64,000 nt of DNA from Trichostrongylus colubriformis (GCA_963978905.1 OZ022256.1:51632001-51696000), one strand, 5' to 3'; positions 1 to 11,826 are shown, counted from the first letter of the stretch. Notes: generated by a model not told the origin, from the letters alone. A program made the numbers and translations.

Positions 1-59
1 TGCAGCTTTTACTCACATTACTTTAATATTTGGACGTTCGCAAACCGGATACCTTTTAG

Positions 60-3000
60 GGTGCTGCACCTCTTAGATCATGTCGAAAGGTAACCGCTGC
101 TCGTCGATTGAAACTGGATGGCTCCACGACAGGTGGTGGTGGTGGTGGTGGTGGTGGCACTGCTCATGCAGTTAACTCAAGTGGTCGTCGGACTCTGAAC
201 AAAGTTGTGACGACTACGGAAGAGGAAACGAGTAGTAGTAGTAGTAGCGAAGAGGAAGATCCGAAAACACGGAGAGGATGTCGAGGTTTGCGAAATTGTA
301 TCAGTTGTTTTACCTGTTTTATTCTTGTTTAATGTAAATGCATACTTTTTTCTTGATTCAGTCTCACACTGAATTCATGCTGATGGGATAAGTGGAGAGC
401 GCGGAGCTCTTTTCATGAATTTTTCTTTTTGTCTTTTTTCATTTTCTAACTCCTTATACTCATTTTGAAGTTCAATCTGCCTTCCTGCCAGTAATGTGAT
501 TTACAAACTCCTGGATCACGCAGTTTCTTTAGATCCTTTGGTGAAGCGAGGTAGACGTGACGACTCCCCGGACGAAGACAATGACACGGATCGCACGACT
601 CGTAAAGGAAAACGTGGTTTGTTTTTCGTTTTGTTGTGTGGCTTGCAGGTTTGCACAGTTGCTGTTATCCTTTTTTTATATATATTGACTCGAAAAGGAT
701 ACATTCATGATATGCAGGGTCACTGTTGTGTTTTTCAGTTGATACATCCAAAGCAACGGGATCGGCTGCTCGTAAGAAAGCTCCAACATCGGTTTCGATG
801 TCAAATGGGCGCAAAGCTGCTAATGGTGCCAGCGGTAGTCTTTCTCGAAGAGGAAAAGCTGTCTTCGAGGAAGATGATAGTGGAACAAATTCACCGTCAA
901 CGAGTTCAGAATCTGATTCTGGTATATTTATACTTTTTTGTTTGTAGTCATCCTTTGTTTGATCGTTCTTCTATTCAATTGCTTCTTCCATTGATGTTCT
1001 TCACACTCTTTACGAAGATTTTATTCTGTACCTTCTTTGACTTCTACTTACTTTAGACGACTTGGATGTATCGTTCCATATTGGAAAGAAGCCTCAAAAA
1101 GGCAAAGTACCACCAACACAGCGAAAGAAGAGGCCGGCTCCACGAAAGCCACCTATCAAGAGCCCCGGAAAGGTATGTATTCGCTGGCAACTGTGAATGT
1201 GTCCCTTAAAATTTTATTGTAGGTGTTTCCTGGTAACTACGGTCAGCGTAGTCCACCGAAAGCTGCTGCAGTAACAGCTTCTCCTTTACCATCAGCTACC
1301 CGTGACGCTGTATCTTCAACTGCTCCACATTGTGATAGTCCGACGACCTCTGTTGGAACGGCTGCTACTGTACCGATGCGATTAGGTGATGCTGCGATTC
1401 GGTGTAGTCCTGGTGGTGGACGAACGCTACAGGATGTTGAGGCAGATGAGGAGGTCTATATAGTCTTTCATTTATTTATATGTGGATCATTGTCTAAATT
1501 GGCGGCAACCAAGATTTAAAGCGTATCAATGAATTCCATTTAGGTGGCTGCAATAGTAGCGACGCCACCACCGCCTGACCGACCTCAACTGGAAGTGCAC
1601 TCAACTCCCCCAGTTGGTCGATCTGGTGCAGGGTCACAGGCAGGTTTACGTGCAGACCGGCATCATGCGAAAGAGGGTAAATCTACAACGGCAAGCAGTG
1701 CGGATACCAGTGAACATAGTGATGTTGATCATAGGTAAGGCTAGTTAATGTCTATTTGGACACTATTTACCCAGGGTATCCTCATCAGCTGGCATATTTA
1801 CGTAGTTGAAGAGTTGGTTTTTGGTGAACATTTCGATTTGTATAGAATTTGGTTCACGGGGATATTCGACCCGTAAAACAAGCGTACCGGATTTGCTTGG
1901 CCACCAAACACCCTCTATCGCTTTCACTACAGAAATTCGATAATGCGTACAATTCGGTTCATATTCATGCTTTTGGGTCAAGATACCCTTGGCTACTTAC
2001 TTCTAGCCGCATCGGAATGTGACCATAGAATTGTTTTATAACCGCGTCAAAATGCGAGCTAATGAGGTTGCTTTTTGCTTTTTTGTTGCTTTCTGGCCGA
2101 TGGGCTTTAAAAGCAGGGTTTTCACTGTTTGTTCTATGTGCCTTTTTATTCTACAATTGGTCATTTAAGTCATGCTCCAACTGAATCGTCTCGAAGTGCT
2201 TCGAGTTGCTCAAGCCATGGTCCTGTAGGAGTAGATTCACCTCGTCCCTTAGGAGATCGGATTCCGATTCATGGTGAAGCTGTAAATATGGGTGGAGTAC
2301 CGGATGATGATGACGGGTATTCAAGGTTTGTAAGATATTTCCTTACTTCCTTACTAAGCACACCTTATGGAGCTTCAACTCAATTATCGTGGCACTTCTT
2401 TTTTTGGCAAATTATGGGTTTTGCTCTGTCAAATGGGCGTATCCACAGCCTACATATCTCCATATCTCGTTCCAGATGTGCTCCATCAGAAGAGAGCGAT
2501 CATCCTCCTCAACTGCAAGCAGAAGCTGCAATCATTGCTGGATCAGGCGGTGGTGGTTCAAGTGATGAAGCGCCACCTTGCCTACATCAAGGTGGTCCTG
2601 CTCCATCTGGGTCTGCTCCAATAGGTGATGCACCGCCGCTGCATGAAGACTACGCTACGGATGACGATGATGCGCCTCCGCAGTTGTCGCCAGCGAATAT
2701 CGAACCAGTTACTCTTCCACCTGAGAGGGAAATGACTGAAGAGGAGGTAAGTCACTTTGCAAATGTTTTTTTTGTTTACATTGTCATGCACTATTGTTCA
2801 GAAACAAAAACTGGCCATGGATCGTCCTCCCAAAGCACCTGCTATGCTGGACAAGGTTAATGATGAGGAACAAGAGGTATGAGCCAAAATCTTCTTCATT
2901 TTCACTTTGTGGCCCCGATATCTTTTTCTCTTCCCCAGCTAGATGGTCGGTGTGTTTTATTTAGAAAGTTGCGCACTAAGAAGTTGTGATGAAATACTCA

Positions 3001-5181
3001 TTTTTGGGTCGTTTTGTATGAATAGTAAAGCTGGAACTGAAATCCTAAAACTTCAGCTGCAGCGTGCTGCATCTCAGGACGCTTGTAATTCTATGTAATC
3101 AACAATTTTGGCATAACCTGGATACCTCTTGCAGGGCATATTCACGACTGTCTTGCCTGTGCAGTCTATGCCATCGATGGAACAATGCTCCTCAGTACCA
3201 TCACAACAGCAAGTTACTACGCCGTTGCAACAGTATCCAGGGTGAGTGACTATCTTCATTGATCCTTGTTTTTGGTCTTAATTCATTTATTTCTCATTTT
3301 TGACGTTTTGTGCGATTTTTGTTGTTCTCACCGTTTCTGTATGAGTGTCATCAATCTTGTCAACCTATCTAAACACTATAAAAATTTTAATTTTTGTCAG
3401 TTCTTTTCAGAAGTCTCAAACAGACGACTCCCGGTAGTGTACCATCATGTCAGATGCAGAGTCAACATACTCCTGAAATGCAGCAGCAGACGTTTATGAG
3501 TCCGGTAATGCAGGTAAGAAATATTAACACGTAGGCGACCGCGCGTTTTTTCACGTGTCTGCCACATGGGACATCGTGCGCTCGCCTTGCCGAAAATTGC
3601 GTCCCACCCCTCGAGAACGTGTATAAGGGATTACTGCACGGTAGTGATGGGAAGTACTTAATCAGGTGATGAGCATGTTAGAAAATTCGATGTCTCGCCA
3701 GTATAAATATCTTGACTAAATGGCAACAAATCTCTTAACTGACTATGGGTACGACTTCACAGAGCTGAATGCTAGTTTCAACGATCTGTTGATCGACAGC
3801 GATGATAACATACCTGTGCTGGATGACAATATAAAGCATGAAAAAAAAACTTGTTGAAAAGATATAAGTGTACCGTGTCAACCCTAGATACCCTTGTGCA
3901 TGTTGATCGAAATTAATTATTCAAGTGTTTCAAATCAGTTGAAAAAAGTAATTTTCTGTGCTGCATCCCAGCATCGGGACGCATTTTCCCACACGGCAGA
4001 AAACGTGTAAAAGTTTTTTGAGAGTTTCCTTAAAATGCGACTCCATTTTTCCTAGTGAGCGTGCTTCTCTCACTTGTGCATGTTCTTTTCTTTTCCAAGA
4101 AAGTTGGTGGTACTTACAAGGGAAGGTATTTTACTTCCCATGGAACTTTGAAATGAGACCCGGGAGGATCGATAGAGCTTCGAACGCTGATTATAACTGC
4201 GAAAACCAAAATTGCTACCTGGCATTCTGAAGCGAGTTACGATGGGTCAAAGTTTGCCTGTGTCACCTCATTGGCGAGGCACTTTGCCATCAGCAAAGCC
4301 GTTGCTAAGCCCAATCACCCACGAACCCAACCCCGCAGATCTGGAACACTACCAGTAAGCCACTGTGGTCAATTCTGGCTATCCAACGGCCTTGCTGATG
4401 GCAAAGTACCTCGCCAATGAGATGTCACAGGCAAGTCACAGGCAAACTTTGACCCATCGTAACTCGCTTCAGAATGCCAGGTAGCAATTTTGGTTTTCAC
4501 AGTTATAATCAGCGTTCGAAGCTCTATCGATCCTCCCGGGTCTCATTTCAAAGTTCCATGGGAGGTAAAATACCTTCCCTTGTTAGTATCTGACTGCGAT
4601 ATTTTAGAACATGTGCGCCCAACCATCGTCTGTGTCGTCTGTCCATTCGACGCATAACTCGTCGTTAGAGATGGCAAGTGGTGCAGGACCATCGAGCCAG
4701 GCGCCGTACGCAAGCCTCGCTCCGCTTTCAGTCAACGCTTCAACAGTTCACTCTGATCCGAGTACTCCATTAAGGCCATCTTGTCAAGGTTCGTGCTCTT
4801 TTCCGAAGTTTGGTGCACGCTTCTACTATTGTGAATTTTTTTGAATTTTTAAATTTCTCTTCTAAGAACATAGGTGACTTTCGTTTGTGTTTCTTTCGTC
4901 ATAACGACTATTGTTGAAAGGTGTTCAGAGTTATTAACCTTCCTCCTTGATGTTCGTTGAGCTTCCATTTGGATTACTTTAGTGTAGTATCAAATTAATC
5001 ATATCTTCAGCGGGATCGGCCCCAGGATTCGGAAGCCCGCCACAAGCGGCTCCGATCCAGCCACAACCGCCTGTTGCTGAAATGCGGATGCGAACCTCGA
5101 CGGACTCCACCACTCAGCCGACATCAAGTGGAAGCAGACGGAGCGGGGAATCATCGCGATCCAAACAAAGAGCAGCTAGTC

Positions 5182-5215
<34 letters not shown>

Positions 5216-6324
5216 GCAACAACAACAACAACAACAGTTGCAGCAGCAACAGGTGAGAAATAGATTTGCTGTGAATTTCCATTTCACCTAACATGTTGAT
5301 CCTTCTGTTCAGTTTCAGCAGCAGCAGCAACAACAACAAATGGCTGCCATGCATTCGATGTCGTTTACAACGAATCCATATGCAAGCATGACTACGGCTA
5401 CACATCCGCAAGCGTATTCAGCTTACCCAGCTGCCTATCCAACACATTTCGATCCGACCGCAGCTGGATTTCCAGGCGCTAATCCGTACTGGCAGACTGG
5501 ATATCCACATTATGCCGCCGCGAAAGGACCAGCAATGGGTTAGTATCTTGCTTTGTCTTTTTTTCTTGGTATACCCCGAATGTTGTTTGGAACTAATTGA
5601 GTCAGTGCCTGAACTATCACATTTTCCCTCCATCTTCTTTTTAATTTATATGCAATATTTGTGACTTTTGAGCGAAGCTGTTAGCATCGATCAGATTTCA
5701 TCCATGCTTATTTTTTATTTCATTACCTTACCCAGCTGCCTTATGAGGGCAATGGTATGTAGCGCCGTTGAGCTGCACTTATTCTCAGTGGCGTGGCCTC
5801 ATCTCTTCGTCGCCTGGTACAAATGCAGCTTTACCTTCGTATATAAAGAAGGGGAGAAATTCGTTCGCTTTTGGGCTGATCATTTTGAGGGCGCCTCTGA
5901 AATGATTCGAGATTTTCTGGATCAGAAGGTTCCAAGCTGAATTTCTCATTTCTTTCGGAAGGTGCGCAATAAAGAAGTGCATAAGTCTTTCGAGTCTCTT
6001 TCGGATAAAACCCAAATATTTTTTTCGATTATGGTGTAAAATATTGCTCTCACCTTTAGCCGAGCGTTTTCAGGTTCGATGATGCCAGCAAATCCTGCCG
6101 CTTTTCCTTACCCATACCCCAATGGTATGGCACCAGTCAATGGTCGATCTCAGTCAGCAGCAGGTGCGTGGCCCCGCTATCCGCAAGGTATGACACCGTT
6201 CGGAGGCGCCGCTGGTAATCCAGCAGGTTTCCCGGTCGGTCCATCAGCAACGGATTTCATGTTCAACTCGGCCGCAGCTGGTTATTTTAGCAATGGTGCG
6301 TATCCTTTCAATATCGCCAAGTAA
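60..6324 (+). CDS. 3' part of a large low-complexity, probably nuclear protein (15 exons, 880 residues visible)
   Basis: Exons: 60-285, 533-616, 739-921, 1057-1172, 1223-1453, 1544-1734, 2170-2325, 2476-2746, 2802-2876, 3135-3241, 3411-3513, 4608-4788, 5011-5252, 5313-5538, 6074-6324. All have AG/GT borders, phases agree throughout, and the sum is 2643 nt (880 codons plus TAA at 6322). Exon 2 could start at 524 instead (same phase). In order the product shows a 9-Gly run, a Ser/Glu acidic tract, Arg/Lys-rich basic stretches with RKKRPAPRKPP (AT-hook-like), Ser/Pro/Gly-rich and acidic DDDD segments, a Gln-rich part with about 18 consecutive Gln, and a Pro/Ala/Tyr/Gly/Met-rich C terminus ending NGAYPFNIAK. 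No folded domain was seen. The composition suggests a chromatin or transcription cofactor; that is inference. The family is not recognised and the 5' part lies outside the window. Several donors are GTTTG, as is common in nematodes. Confidence 0.85.
739..1172 (+). other. Basic, nuclear-localisation/AT-hook-like region of gene 1 (exons 3-4)
   Basis: Exon 3 (739-921) encodes a Lys/Arg/Ser/Ala-rich stretch, then an acidic EEDDSG and a Ser-rich tail. Exon 4 (1057-1172) encodes DDLDVSFHIGKK followed by QRKKRPAPRKPP. Clusters of K/R with Pro are typical of nuclear localisation signals and resemble AT-hooks, though the canonical RGRP core is absent. The 50-bp intron that follows (1173-1222) is very short, as in nematodes. 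Confidence 0.5.
1763..2150 (-). pseudogene. Antisense coding-like relic in intron 6 of gene 1, frameshifted
   Basis: On the minus strand an open stretch from 2150 down to about 1990 reads (in part) SSHFDAVIKQFYGHIPMRLE and then meets a stop at 1965-1967. A second frame, open from about 1990 down to 1763, reads EYEPNCTHYRISVVKAIEG and, further on, GTLVLRVEYPREPNSIQIEM. The two fit together as one protein-like sequence of mixed composition if one base is lost or gained near 1985. A TTGTAG acceptor-like site precedes 2150 and a GG/GTAAAT donor-like site lies at about 1767. I do not recognise the family. It may be an exon of a nested gene with a sequencing error, or a decayed gene or transposon copy. 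It is embedded in the 1735-2169 intron of gene 1. Confidence 0.4.
3530..4110. mobile_element. Possible decayed piggyBac-type remnant in intron 11 of gene 1
   Basis: The segment starts after a TTAA and contains CACGTGTCTGCC..TGGGA near the left (from 3558), with a diverged inverted counterpart near 3985-4010. Between them a short frame (about 3745-3840) reads YGYDFTELNASFNDLLIDSD and then NIPVLDD. This acidic, DD-rich stretch resembles the N-terminal region of piggyBac-family transposases. There is no second TTAA at the right edge and no catalytic domain, so this is a weak inference. Confidence 0.25.
4117..4582. mobile_element. Foldback MITE, PIF/Harbinger-like (TTA target duplication)
   Basis: The 466-bp element is almost entirely two inverted arms: 4117 to about 4300 and about 4390 to 4582. 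The ends are CAAGGGAAGGTATTTTAC and its complement. It is flanked by TTA at 4114-4116 and 4583-4585. A 3-bp TTA/TAA duplication is the hallmark of PIF/Harbinger elements. There is no coding capacity. It sits in intron 11 of gene 1, upstream of exon 12 (4608), so only 25 bp separate it from the acceptor. Confidence 0.8.
5182..5249 (+). repeat. (CAA)n tract coding for polyglutamine in gene 1
   Basis: Mainly CAA codons with a few CAG, read in the Gln frame. The tract ends in LQQQQ at the exon 13 donor, and exon 14 resumes with F and eight Gln (5316-5339), so the intron splits a Gln-rich segment. The frame is supported by flanking coding sequence and splice phases on both sides. The length is probably polymorphic. 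Confidence 0.9.
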
Positions 6325-8214
6325 TATTGATTTTTTTATTTTTTATTGTTAGAAATTTCATAGTAGCTCAGCTACAAAACGTATGTGTCACTTTTTTTTC
6401 TCGAACTCTTTCTATTACGCGTTTCGGGCACGTAACCAAAGCGCATTCTTGTTGAATAGTTTTATGTGATGTACGGGTATATTTGTGTAGCATAAGTCGT
6501 ATGTATGTAGTTTTATAACTCAGTAATCAATACATATCTTTCTCATGGTGGTCACACCACCGTTCTTATAACACTTAATCAGCTGTCAAATATTCCTGTG
6601 AATTTTCCACTCACCTCCATCTTCTATTTTTTCTTTGAATTGTAAAATTTGTATTTATATGTGGCGTTTGAAAATCTCAGGTGATTTCGTTCGTTGGTGT
6701 TAAGATCTAAAGCGCATTTCATACGTGAGCCTTAATAATATTAGGTTTATAACAAATCTTTTATGCTGTAAATTTCACTGTTTTCAATTACTTTGTCGAT
6801 TAACGTACGTTGATGAGGTTAATACTGATGATCATCCGAATCATTTGACGTTTGCGCGTTTATTTACATATATATAGTGTATTATCAATTCTGTAACATT
6901 CAAAGATTACCGTACCCTTTTCGTCAGCCGCCACCGCATCATCATTCTCCTTTTGTTCCAATAGACGCCGGTGAGCACTGCGTGGTTGCCTTGTTTTTGA
7001 GACTTTGTGTCACGCTTTAAGTTGTTTGTATTTATTTTGAGATATAAATCAATATTAAGTAGTGATGTTTGTTTATGCTGGTAAGGTTCAGTGGGGGTTT
7101 GCGGGGAACCGCAGTTGTCGCTACTGGTTAAGGTTAGTGAGTGGTACAAGAGAGGTCGTAGCGTATAGGGATGTCGCAATGGCTTCTACTGTACCCAACC
7201 ATGGTTGCTGGACTGTCCCATGTTGGGATTTTTGCAGGAAGTATGTACTAGTACTGTGCTTTGTATGGCATACGCCACATTGAGTTTCAGATGAAAACAC
7301 ATGTATTCATGCCATTTCCCTCCTTAGAAAACTGATTATGGGCTCAACAATTAAGTTGTTATGCTGTCGGCTAGACAGCATTTGCAACGAGAAGCCACTC
7401 AGCTGTTAAGGACATTTTCATGGAAAAGGGCACATCCTATTCGTTTATCCCGTCCGTCTTATTCATGGATGGCAGAATCCCATCGAAAGTACTTTCAGCC
7501 AGCGTTCCCCTTGAGAAATATCCTAAACAGATGAGTTCTGAGTCATGTGACAGCACCGTGCATTTGCCGACTTCACGGCTTTTTCTCTGCTGAGATTGAA
7601 TTCGCACCTGTCAAGCTCGGCTGTTCTCGTCCCTCCCTAACCATTCCTAGTTGTACACTTTTTTTCGGATAACTAGATCTTAATAGTGTTACTAACATTA
7701 GTCCAGTGATATGGGTAATAATCCTCGAAGATTCGATCCAGCTAGGATAGTCTTCTCGTTGGAACAGCGGTTCATCAATTTACCTGCCTTGTGGTAACTT
7801 CTTACCTGATCTCTGTCAAGCATCATGAAGGGCTTTCAGAACACGTGCATGAATGTATGTTGATTAGGATGGAAATCCGCATCGCGGCACGCAGCGCGAT
7901 GGGTGCAGGTGGCATATGGCGGCTTGTGAAGCGATTACCGTGCCCACGGCCTGTGTTAGAAGGGCAGGGCACGGTATATAAGGGTTAACGTGCCCTCGTC
8001 AGCGTTTATGACGAGGCTCGGGAACGATAAGGAGGGGAGGCTGGGCCATGTTTCCAGATCACAGTTAATGGTCCCAAGCTTCAAAAGAGGAGCTGGAAGA
8101 AAAAAAAAACAAAAAACCTGAAATTGTCGAAAGAGGACTGGTTCTGTGTCTGTTCAGGAAGTACGCCAGTTCACCACTGTAGTGACTATTCTGCGAATGG
8201 AGATACGGAACTAT
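6325..8214. other. 3' UTR and intergenic DNA downstream of gene 1
   Basis: AT-rich sequence follows the stop codon. No canonical AATAAA was recognised close by, so the 3' end is not placed. No coding region is seen. The GC-rich part near 7880-8040 carries two hairpins and a TATATAAG (listed separately). Confidence 0.4.
7936..8016 (+). promoter_or_regulatory. TATA-like motif between two perfect hairpins
   Basis: TACCGTGCCC (7936-7945) pairs with GGGCACGGTA (7967-7976). TATATAAGG follows at 7975-7983. Then comes a second perfect hairpin with CCTCGTCA (7994-8001), a 7-nt loop, and TGACGAGG (8009-8016). The local sequence is clearly more GC-rich than its surroundings. It may be a small RNA unit or the promoter or terminus of an unrecognised repeat. 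No transcript can be inferred from sequence alone. Confidence 0.3.
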
Positions 8215-8216
8215 TA

Positions 8217-9480
8217 GGTTGTCCGAAAAGTAATGAGACAAATGTCGTAGTGCAGTGATTCGTCGGTAACTTTATTACAAATCAATATCATTTACTATAA
8301 TATTCGCCATTGTGTTCCTTCACATACTGCCATCTTTGCGGCAGAGATCTGATTCCATTAGCAAAGAACTCCGGAGGCTTCGACTTCAAGAAGTTGTTGA
8401 CAGCTAATTCGACGTCCTCCCGATTGGTGAATTTTTTTCCAGCAAAAGAGGATTGAAGAGAACGAAATATGTGGAAGTCTGATGGAGCGAGATCTGGTGA
8501 GTACGGTGGATGGGGTACAAGTTCGATCTCCAGCTCTCTCAGCTTACTCTGAGTCCTTTTCGACGTGTGTGGCCTGGCGTTATCCATGAGGAGTAGGATT
8601 TTGCCTCTCCCACGACGGCGACTACGCAGAATTTCAGCTACTCTTTCCAGCTGAGTACAGAATCTTTCAGAGTCGACCATAGAACCAGTTGGAACCAGTT
8701 CCCAAAACACCGGGCCTTTAATATCCCACCAGAATGAGAGCAACTCCTTCTTGTCATGATCGGGATGTTTCGGCTGTGGTTTCGGCAATTCATCGAAGTC
8801 GACCCAATGTTTTCGGCGCACCGTGTTATCGTAGACACAATACTTCTCATCCATGGTGACGATGGAGTCGATCCAGGAAAGCGTGCGATGACGGCTGAGC
8901 AGAGAAGTGCACACTTCAACACGCTTCTTCTTGTCGTGAGGGCTGAGAGCGTGCGGAAGAATCCGAGGCAACTTTGCCACTTTACCTGACGCACGAAGAA
9001 CATCGTGTACCGTGATTTAGGAGCACCCGAGGAGGTGGCAAGCTCGCGCACTGTAACGTTAGGTCGTTCCTCACAGATGGCAAGTATGAGCTGCTTCTTT
9101 CGCGTCAGTGGACGTCCTGAACGACTACAGTCTTCAAGACATTTCCCTCCTTTGTCGAACTTGCCGTACCATCTGAAGCACGTCGCTCGAGAAGGTGCTT
9201 GATTCTTCATTTCTTCCAGCAAAAACCGATGGGCCTCATCCGCGGATTTACCTGAACGATAGTGTAGAAGGAGAGCTGCCCGATACAGCTTTTTTTTTCA
9301 TCCATCTTTAGCACGTTTGTGAAAGATGAAAACAGTATGGACCATATGCCCTTGGTGGCATATATGTACTGGACTTGAAACACTAAATTCCAGAATTTTG
9401 TCCTCTCACGACTTCGACGTCCAAAAATACTTAATGTTGAATCTCACCACTGCATTTGTCTCATTACTTTTCGGACAACC
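8217..9480 (-). mobile_element. Mariner element, near full length (1264 bp)
   Basis: The terminal inverted repeat GGTTGTCCGAAAAGTAATGA (extending through GACAAATG) is matched at both ends and flanked by TA at 8215-8216 and 9481-9482. The length is typical of mariners. It encodes one transposase on the minus strand (next entry) that is disabled by two small indels. The well-preserved ends and reading frames suggest a fairly recent insertion. Confidence 0.92.
8288..9305 (-). pseudogene. Mariner transposase (DD34D), frameshifted
   Basis: The N-terminal half (from about 9290 down) carries the helix-turn-helix region with RATCFRWYGKFDKGGKCLED and SRSGRPLT. The C-terminal half (to 8288) has the three catalytic acidic sites: MDEKYCVYDN, LLLMDNARPHT and YSPDLAPSDFHIF. 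There are 34 residues between the second and third Asp, giving DD34D as in mariners. It ends KEHNGEYYSK before a stop. Two lesions are visible. A base is missing at about 9013/9014, shifting the frame between the two halves. A 9-T run at 9290-9298 puts both candidate ATGs (9299-9301, 9303-9305) out of frame with the body. All catalytic Asp residues are intact, so the copy is broken only by indels. Confidence 0.9.
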
Positions 9481-9575
9481 TAATACATAGCGGTGCGGCT
9501 GATTCAATGGGGTACCGCAATTCACACGTCTATTTGGAAGCAGGTTGAGTCAGGAACATGTTTGGGGGCATGTTC

Positions 9576-9962
9576 AAAGGAATCGTACAAGAAAAAAAAT
9601 TGAGTTTTTCCATAAGAAATAGCCATATGCAAAAATTCATGCGAAAAAGTGAGAATCCGGGTAAGATACAGCTCTTCAAAGTGACGGCCAAGGGGGCGGG
9701 GCTTTCGAGTGACCGCCTCGGTTGTAAGCGGAGAATGAGACTGTTCACGCAGCTCTGTGTTCCCATTAGTTCCCGACTGCGGCGGACGACGGGGCGCGCA
9801 CTTACTCTGAGGTCCCGCGTCCTCGACCATAACTTTGAGGAGCTGTATCTCAGTCGAATTCTCACTTTTTCTCGTGACTTTTTGCATGCGGCTCTTATTG
9901 AGCAAACAGAACCCAAATATGTTAGTAACTGAGTAACTCAGTTTTCCGTGCATGATTCCTTT
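9576..9962. mobile_element. MITE family A, copy 1
   Basis: The ends are AAAGGAATCGTAC and GATTCCTTT, with long imperfect inverted arms. The GC-rich middle contains CTGCGGCGGACGACGGGG, shared with the copies at 40098-40524 and 62556-62913. A further motif, AGCTGTATCT(C/T)AG, is shared by copies 1-3. There is no coding capacity; open frames on both strands are by-products of the palindromic structure. Confidence 0.7.
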
Positions 9963-10514
9963 GGCTGCGTTGGGCATCTTTCACCACAAAAACTTTACAC
10001 ATCGAGCTCTGGAACTTTTATCTTAGTTGCATAAACAATTATCGAACACCTATTTTCAGCTGGCTTGCACGGAAAATTGAAATATGATACCTGATTGTTA
10101 CCTAGCACTCTTAACCACTAGCAACATAACTCTTGTGTTTTTTTTTGAGATTTTGTGTCATATTTCATTTTTACCTGCGTAACACTCAGCCGTGGTGATT
10201 GTAATTGAGCATTTTCCTTTATGGGCCCATTATAGTCAATGGGCTTATTTGACTAGACGCTGAATTGAGTATAGGATTGTCGCCAGGATTAGTGTAATTC
10301 CTTCATCCCATTCCATGAAAATAATAGAAAACGCTCTCAGATGATGACGTGTATTCATCTACTAGTTGGTTTCGATGGTATTCTTTCGAAATCAAAAAAG
10401 ATCCCAGAAGTAACCCACTAATACCTATTTGGTCACTCATTAAAGTTAAAAGTAAATTAAGTTTTTTTTTTCTAAATAAAAAATTTTCCTATGAATGAAA
10501 AATTTTCCTAATTA

Positions 10515-10700
10515 CGAGTTTTTGCAGTACGTCATGTACCATTCGGAAAAGATTTTTCTGCTCTGCCAAATGACGTGTTCAGTTTCTGTGTGCGTCATAA
10601 CTGGACCGATTTTTAGGCTGGCGAAGTGGTTGGTTTAGTTGACAAAAATTGACCATACCGGCAATTAATCAGAGCACTGATTTTTGCACTATAATTCACT
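10515..10700 (+). mobile_element. Fragment related to the arm of the 37592-38627 foldback element
   Basis: It shares GTTTTTGCAG, TCATGTA.CATTCG, CTGCTCT..CAAATGAC, GTTCAGTTT, GGCTGGCGAAG, CCGGCAAT and other blocks in the same order with 37660-37830. It is diverged and lacks clear ends. It is therefore an older, single-arm copy. Confidence 0.6.
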
Positions 10701-11765
10701 TTTGCCCCTCTTTTTCCACTCGAACTAGAATGTTTATTTTCAGAAAAGATGTCTCACCACTTTTCATTTTCTCCTCATCTCATGCCGTGCTACTTAATGT
10801 GTTCAGCACCATACATGTCAATATCGCTGGTCCCTTGCTAATCCCCATTCTCGTTTGGCCCATCGTCGAAATCCTTCGCGAGCCCCTTCGTAAATCTGAA
10901 GAATCAAGGAAACATCAATCTTATTATTTCCGTGCAATTTTCCTTTTTTTCACTGGCAAGCCACCTTCATAAATCGAAATGTGGGAGTGAATGAACCTAT
11001 TGATAATAATAACATCAAAAATAGGAAAGAGAAGAATGTTACTGCATGTCGATTACCAGGCTCATAAAGAAAAAAGAACGGCGTGTTACAGCACAAATTA
11101 TCGTTTTTTTGGGTCGCTTCCTCCTGGTATGGGCCGCGAATTTGTTCCACTTAGAAGTGCAGAGGCTTTGAATTTCGGGTTAGGAAGTGATAGGACTAGT
11201 AGAAATTTTAAATTGATTCCATCGATCAAACTGTCCAGGCAGTAGTGAACTGTTCAAAGTTCGCCATTGATTTTCGTTCACAGGCATAGTATGTGGTCAG
11301 TTGGACGGATGGTTCTTTTGAGGAGGATTTCGCGTTATTACAAGATTCGTAAGCTTTGTAACACTGTTAGAGAGTACCACGATGGCTATAAAGCTCTTCT
11401 TCAACCCTGAAATATAAGTGATTCGAGCTCGAAATTTTATTTGATCAAGCTATAAGTTGATCACGGCAGCAGCGATCGCAATCAAACATTGTGCATTTTT
11501 GCATTCACGAATTGATCGTTTTTGCTGAATACCTCGTTTTTGTATACATATTCTTTCTGGAATCGCCTTTTTCACGATTTTTAATGATTTTCTGAGTTCT
11601 CTGTTTTTCCATTGCATTGCTCTACCTTGGGATATCATGGACGTGGGTGAAGGGACAGTGCTCGGCCAGGAAAGGAGCTATGGAATCCCACTTCTTGCGC
11701 AACGAAATCATTTCAACCAGATCGGTGCTGTTTTCTGTGCCTGGGGTAATAACTCAAACTACCAG

Positions 11766-11826
11766 CCTAAGGACCCCCCCCCCTCCCCCTCTCCCCTCTC
11801 CCCACTCCCCACTCCCCCCTCCCCCG
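11766..11826 (+). repeat. Polypyrimidine (C/T) low-complexity tract
   Basis: About 60 bases of C runs broken by single T or A, with repeated CCACTCCC units. It is low complexity; no gene is inferred from the proline-rich frames across it. Confidence 0.9.

Noticed and set aside
5151..5411. Poly-Leu open frame on the minus strand
   Set aside because: It is the complement of the (CAA)n polyglutamine tract in exons 13-14 of gene 1.
5785..6015. Open frames on both strands in intron 14 of gene 1
   Set aside because: They lie between phase-matched exons 14 and 15 and have no motif; ordinary intronic sequence.
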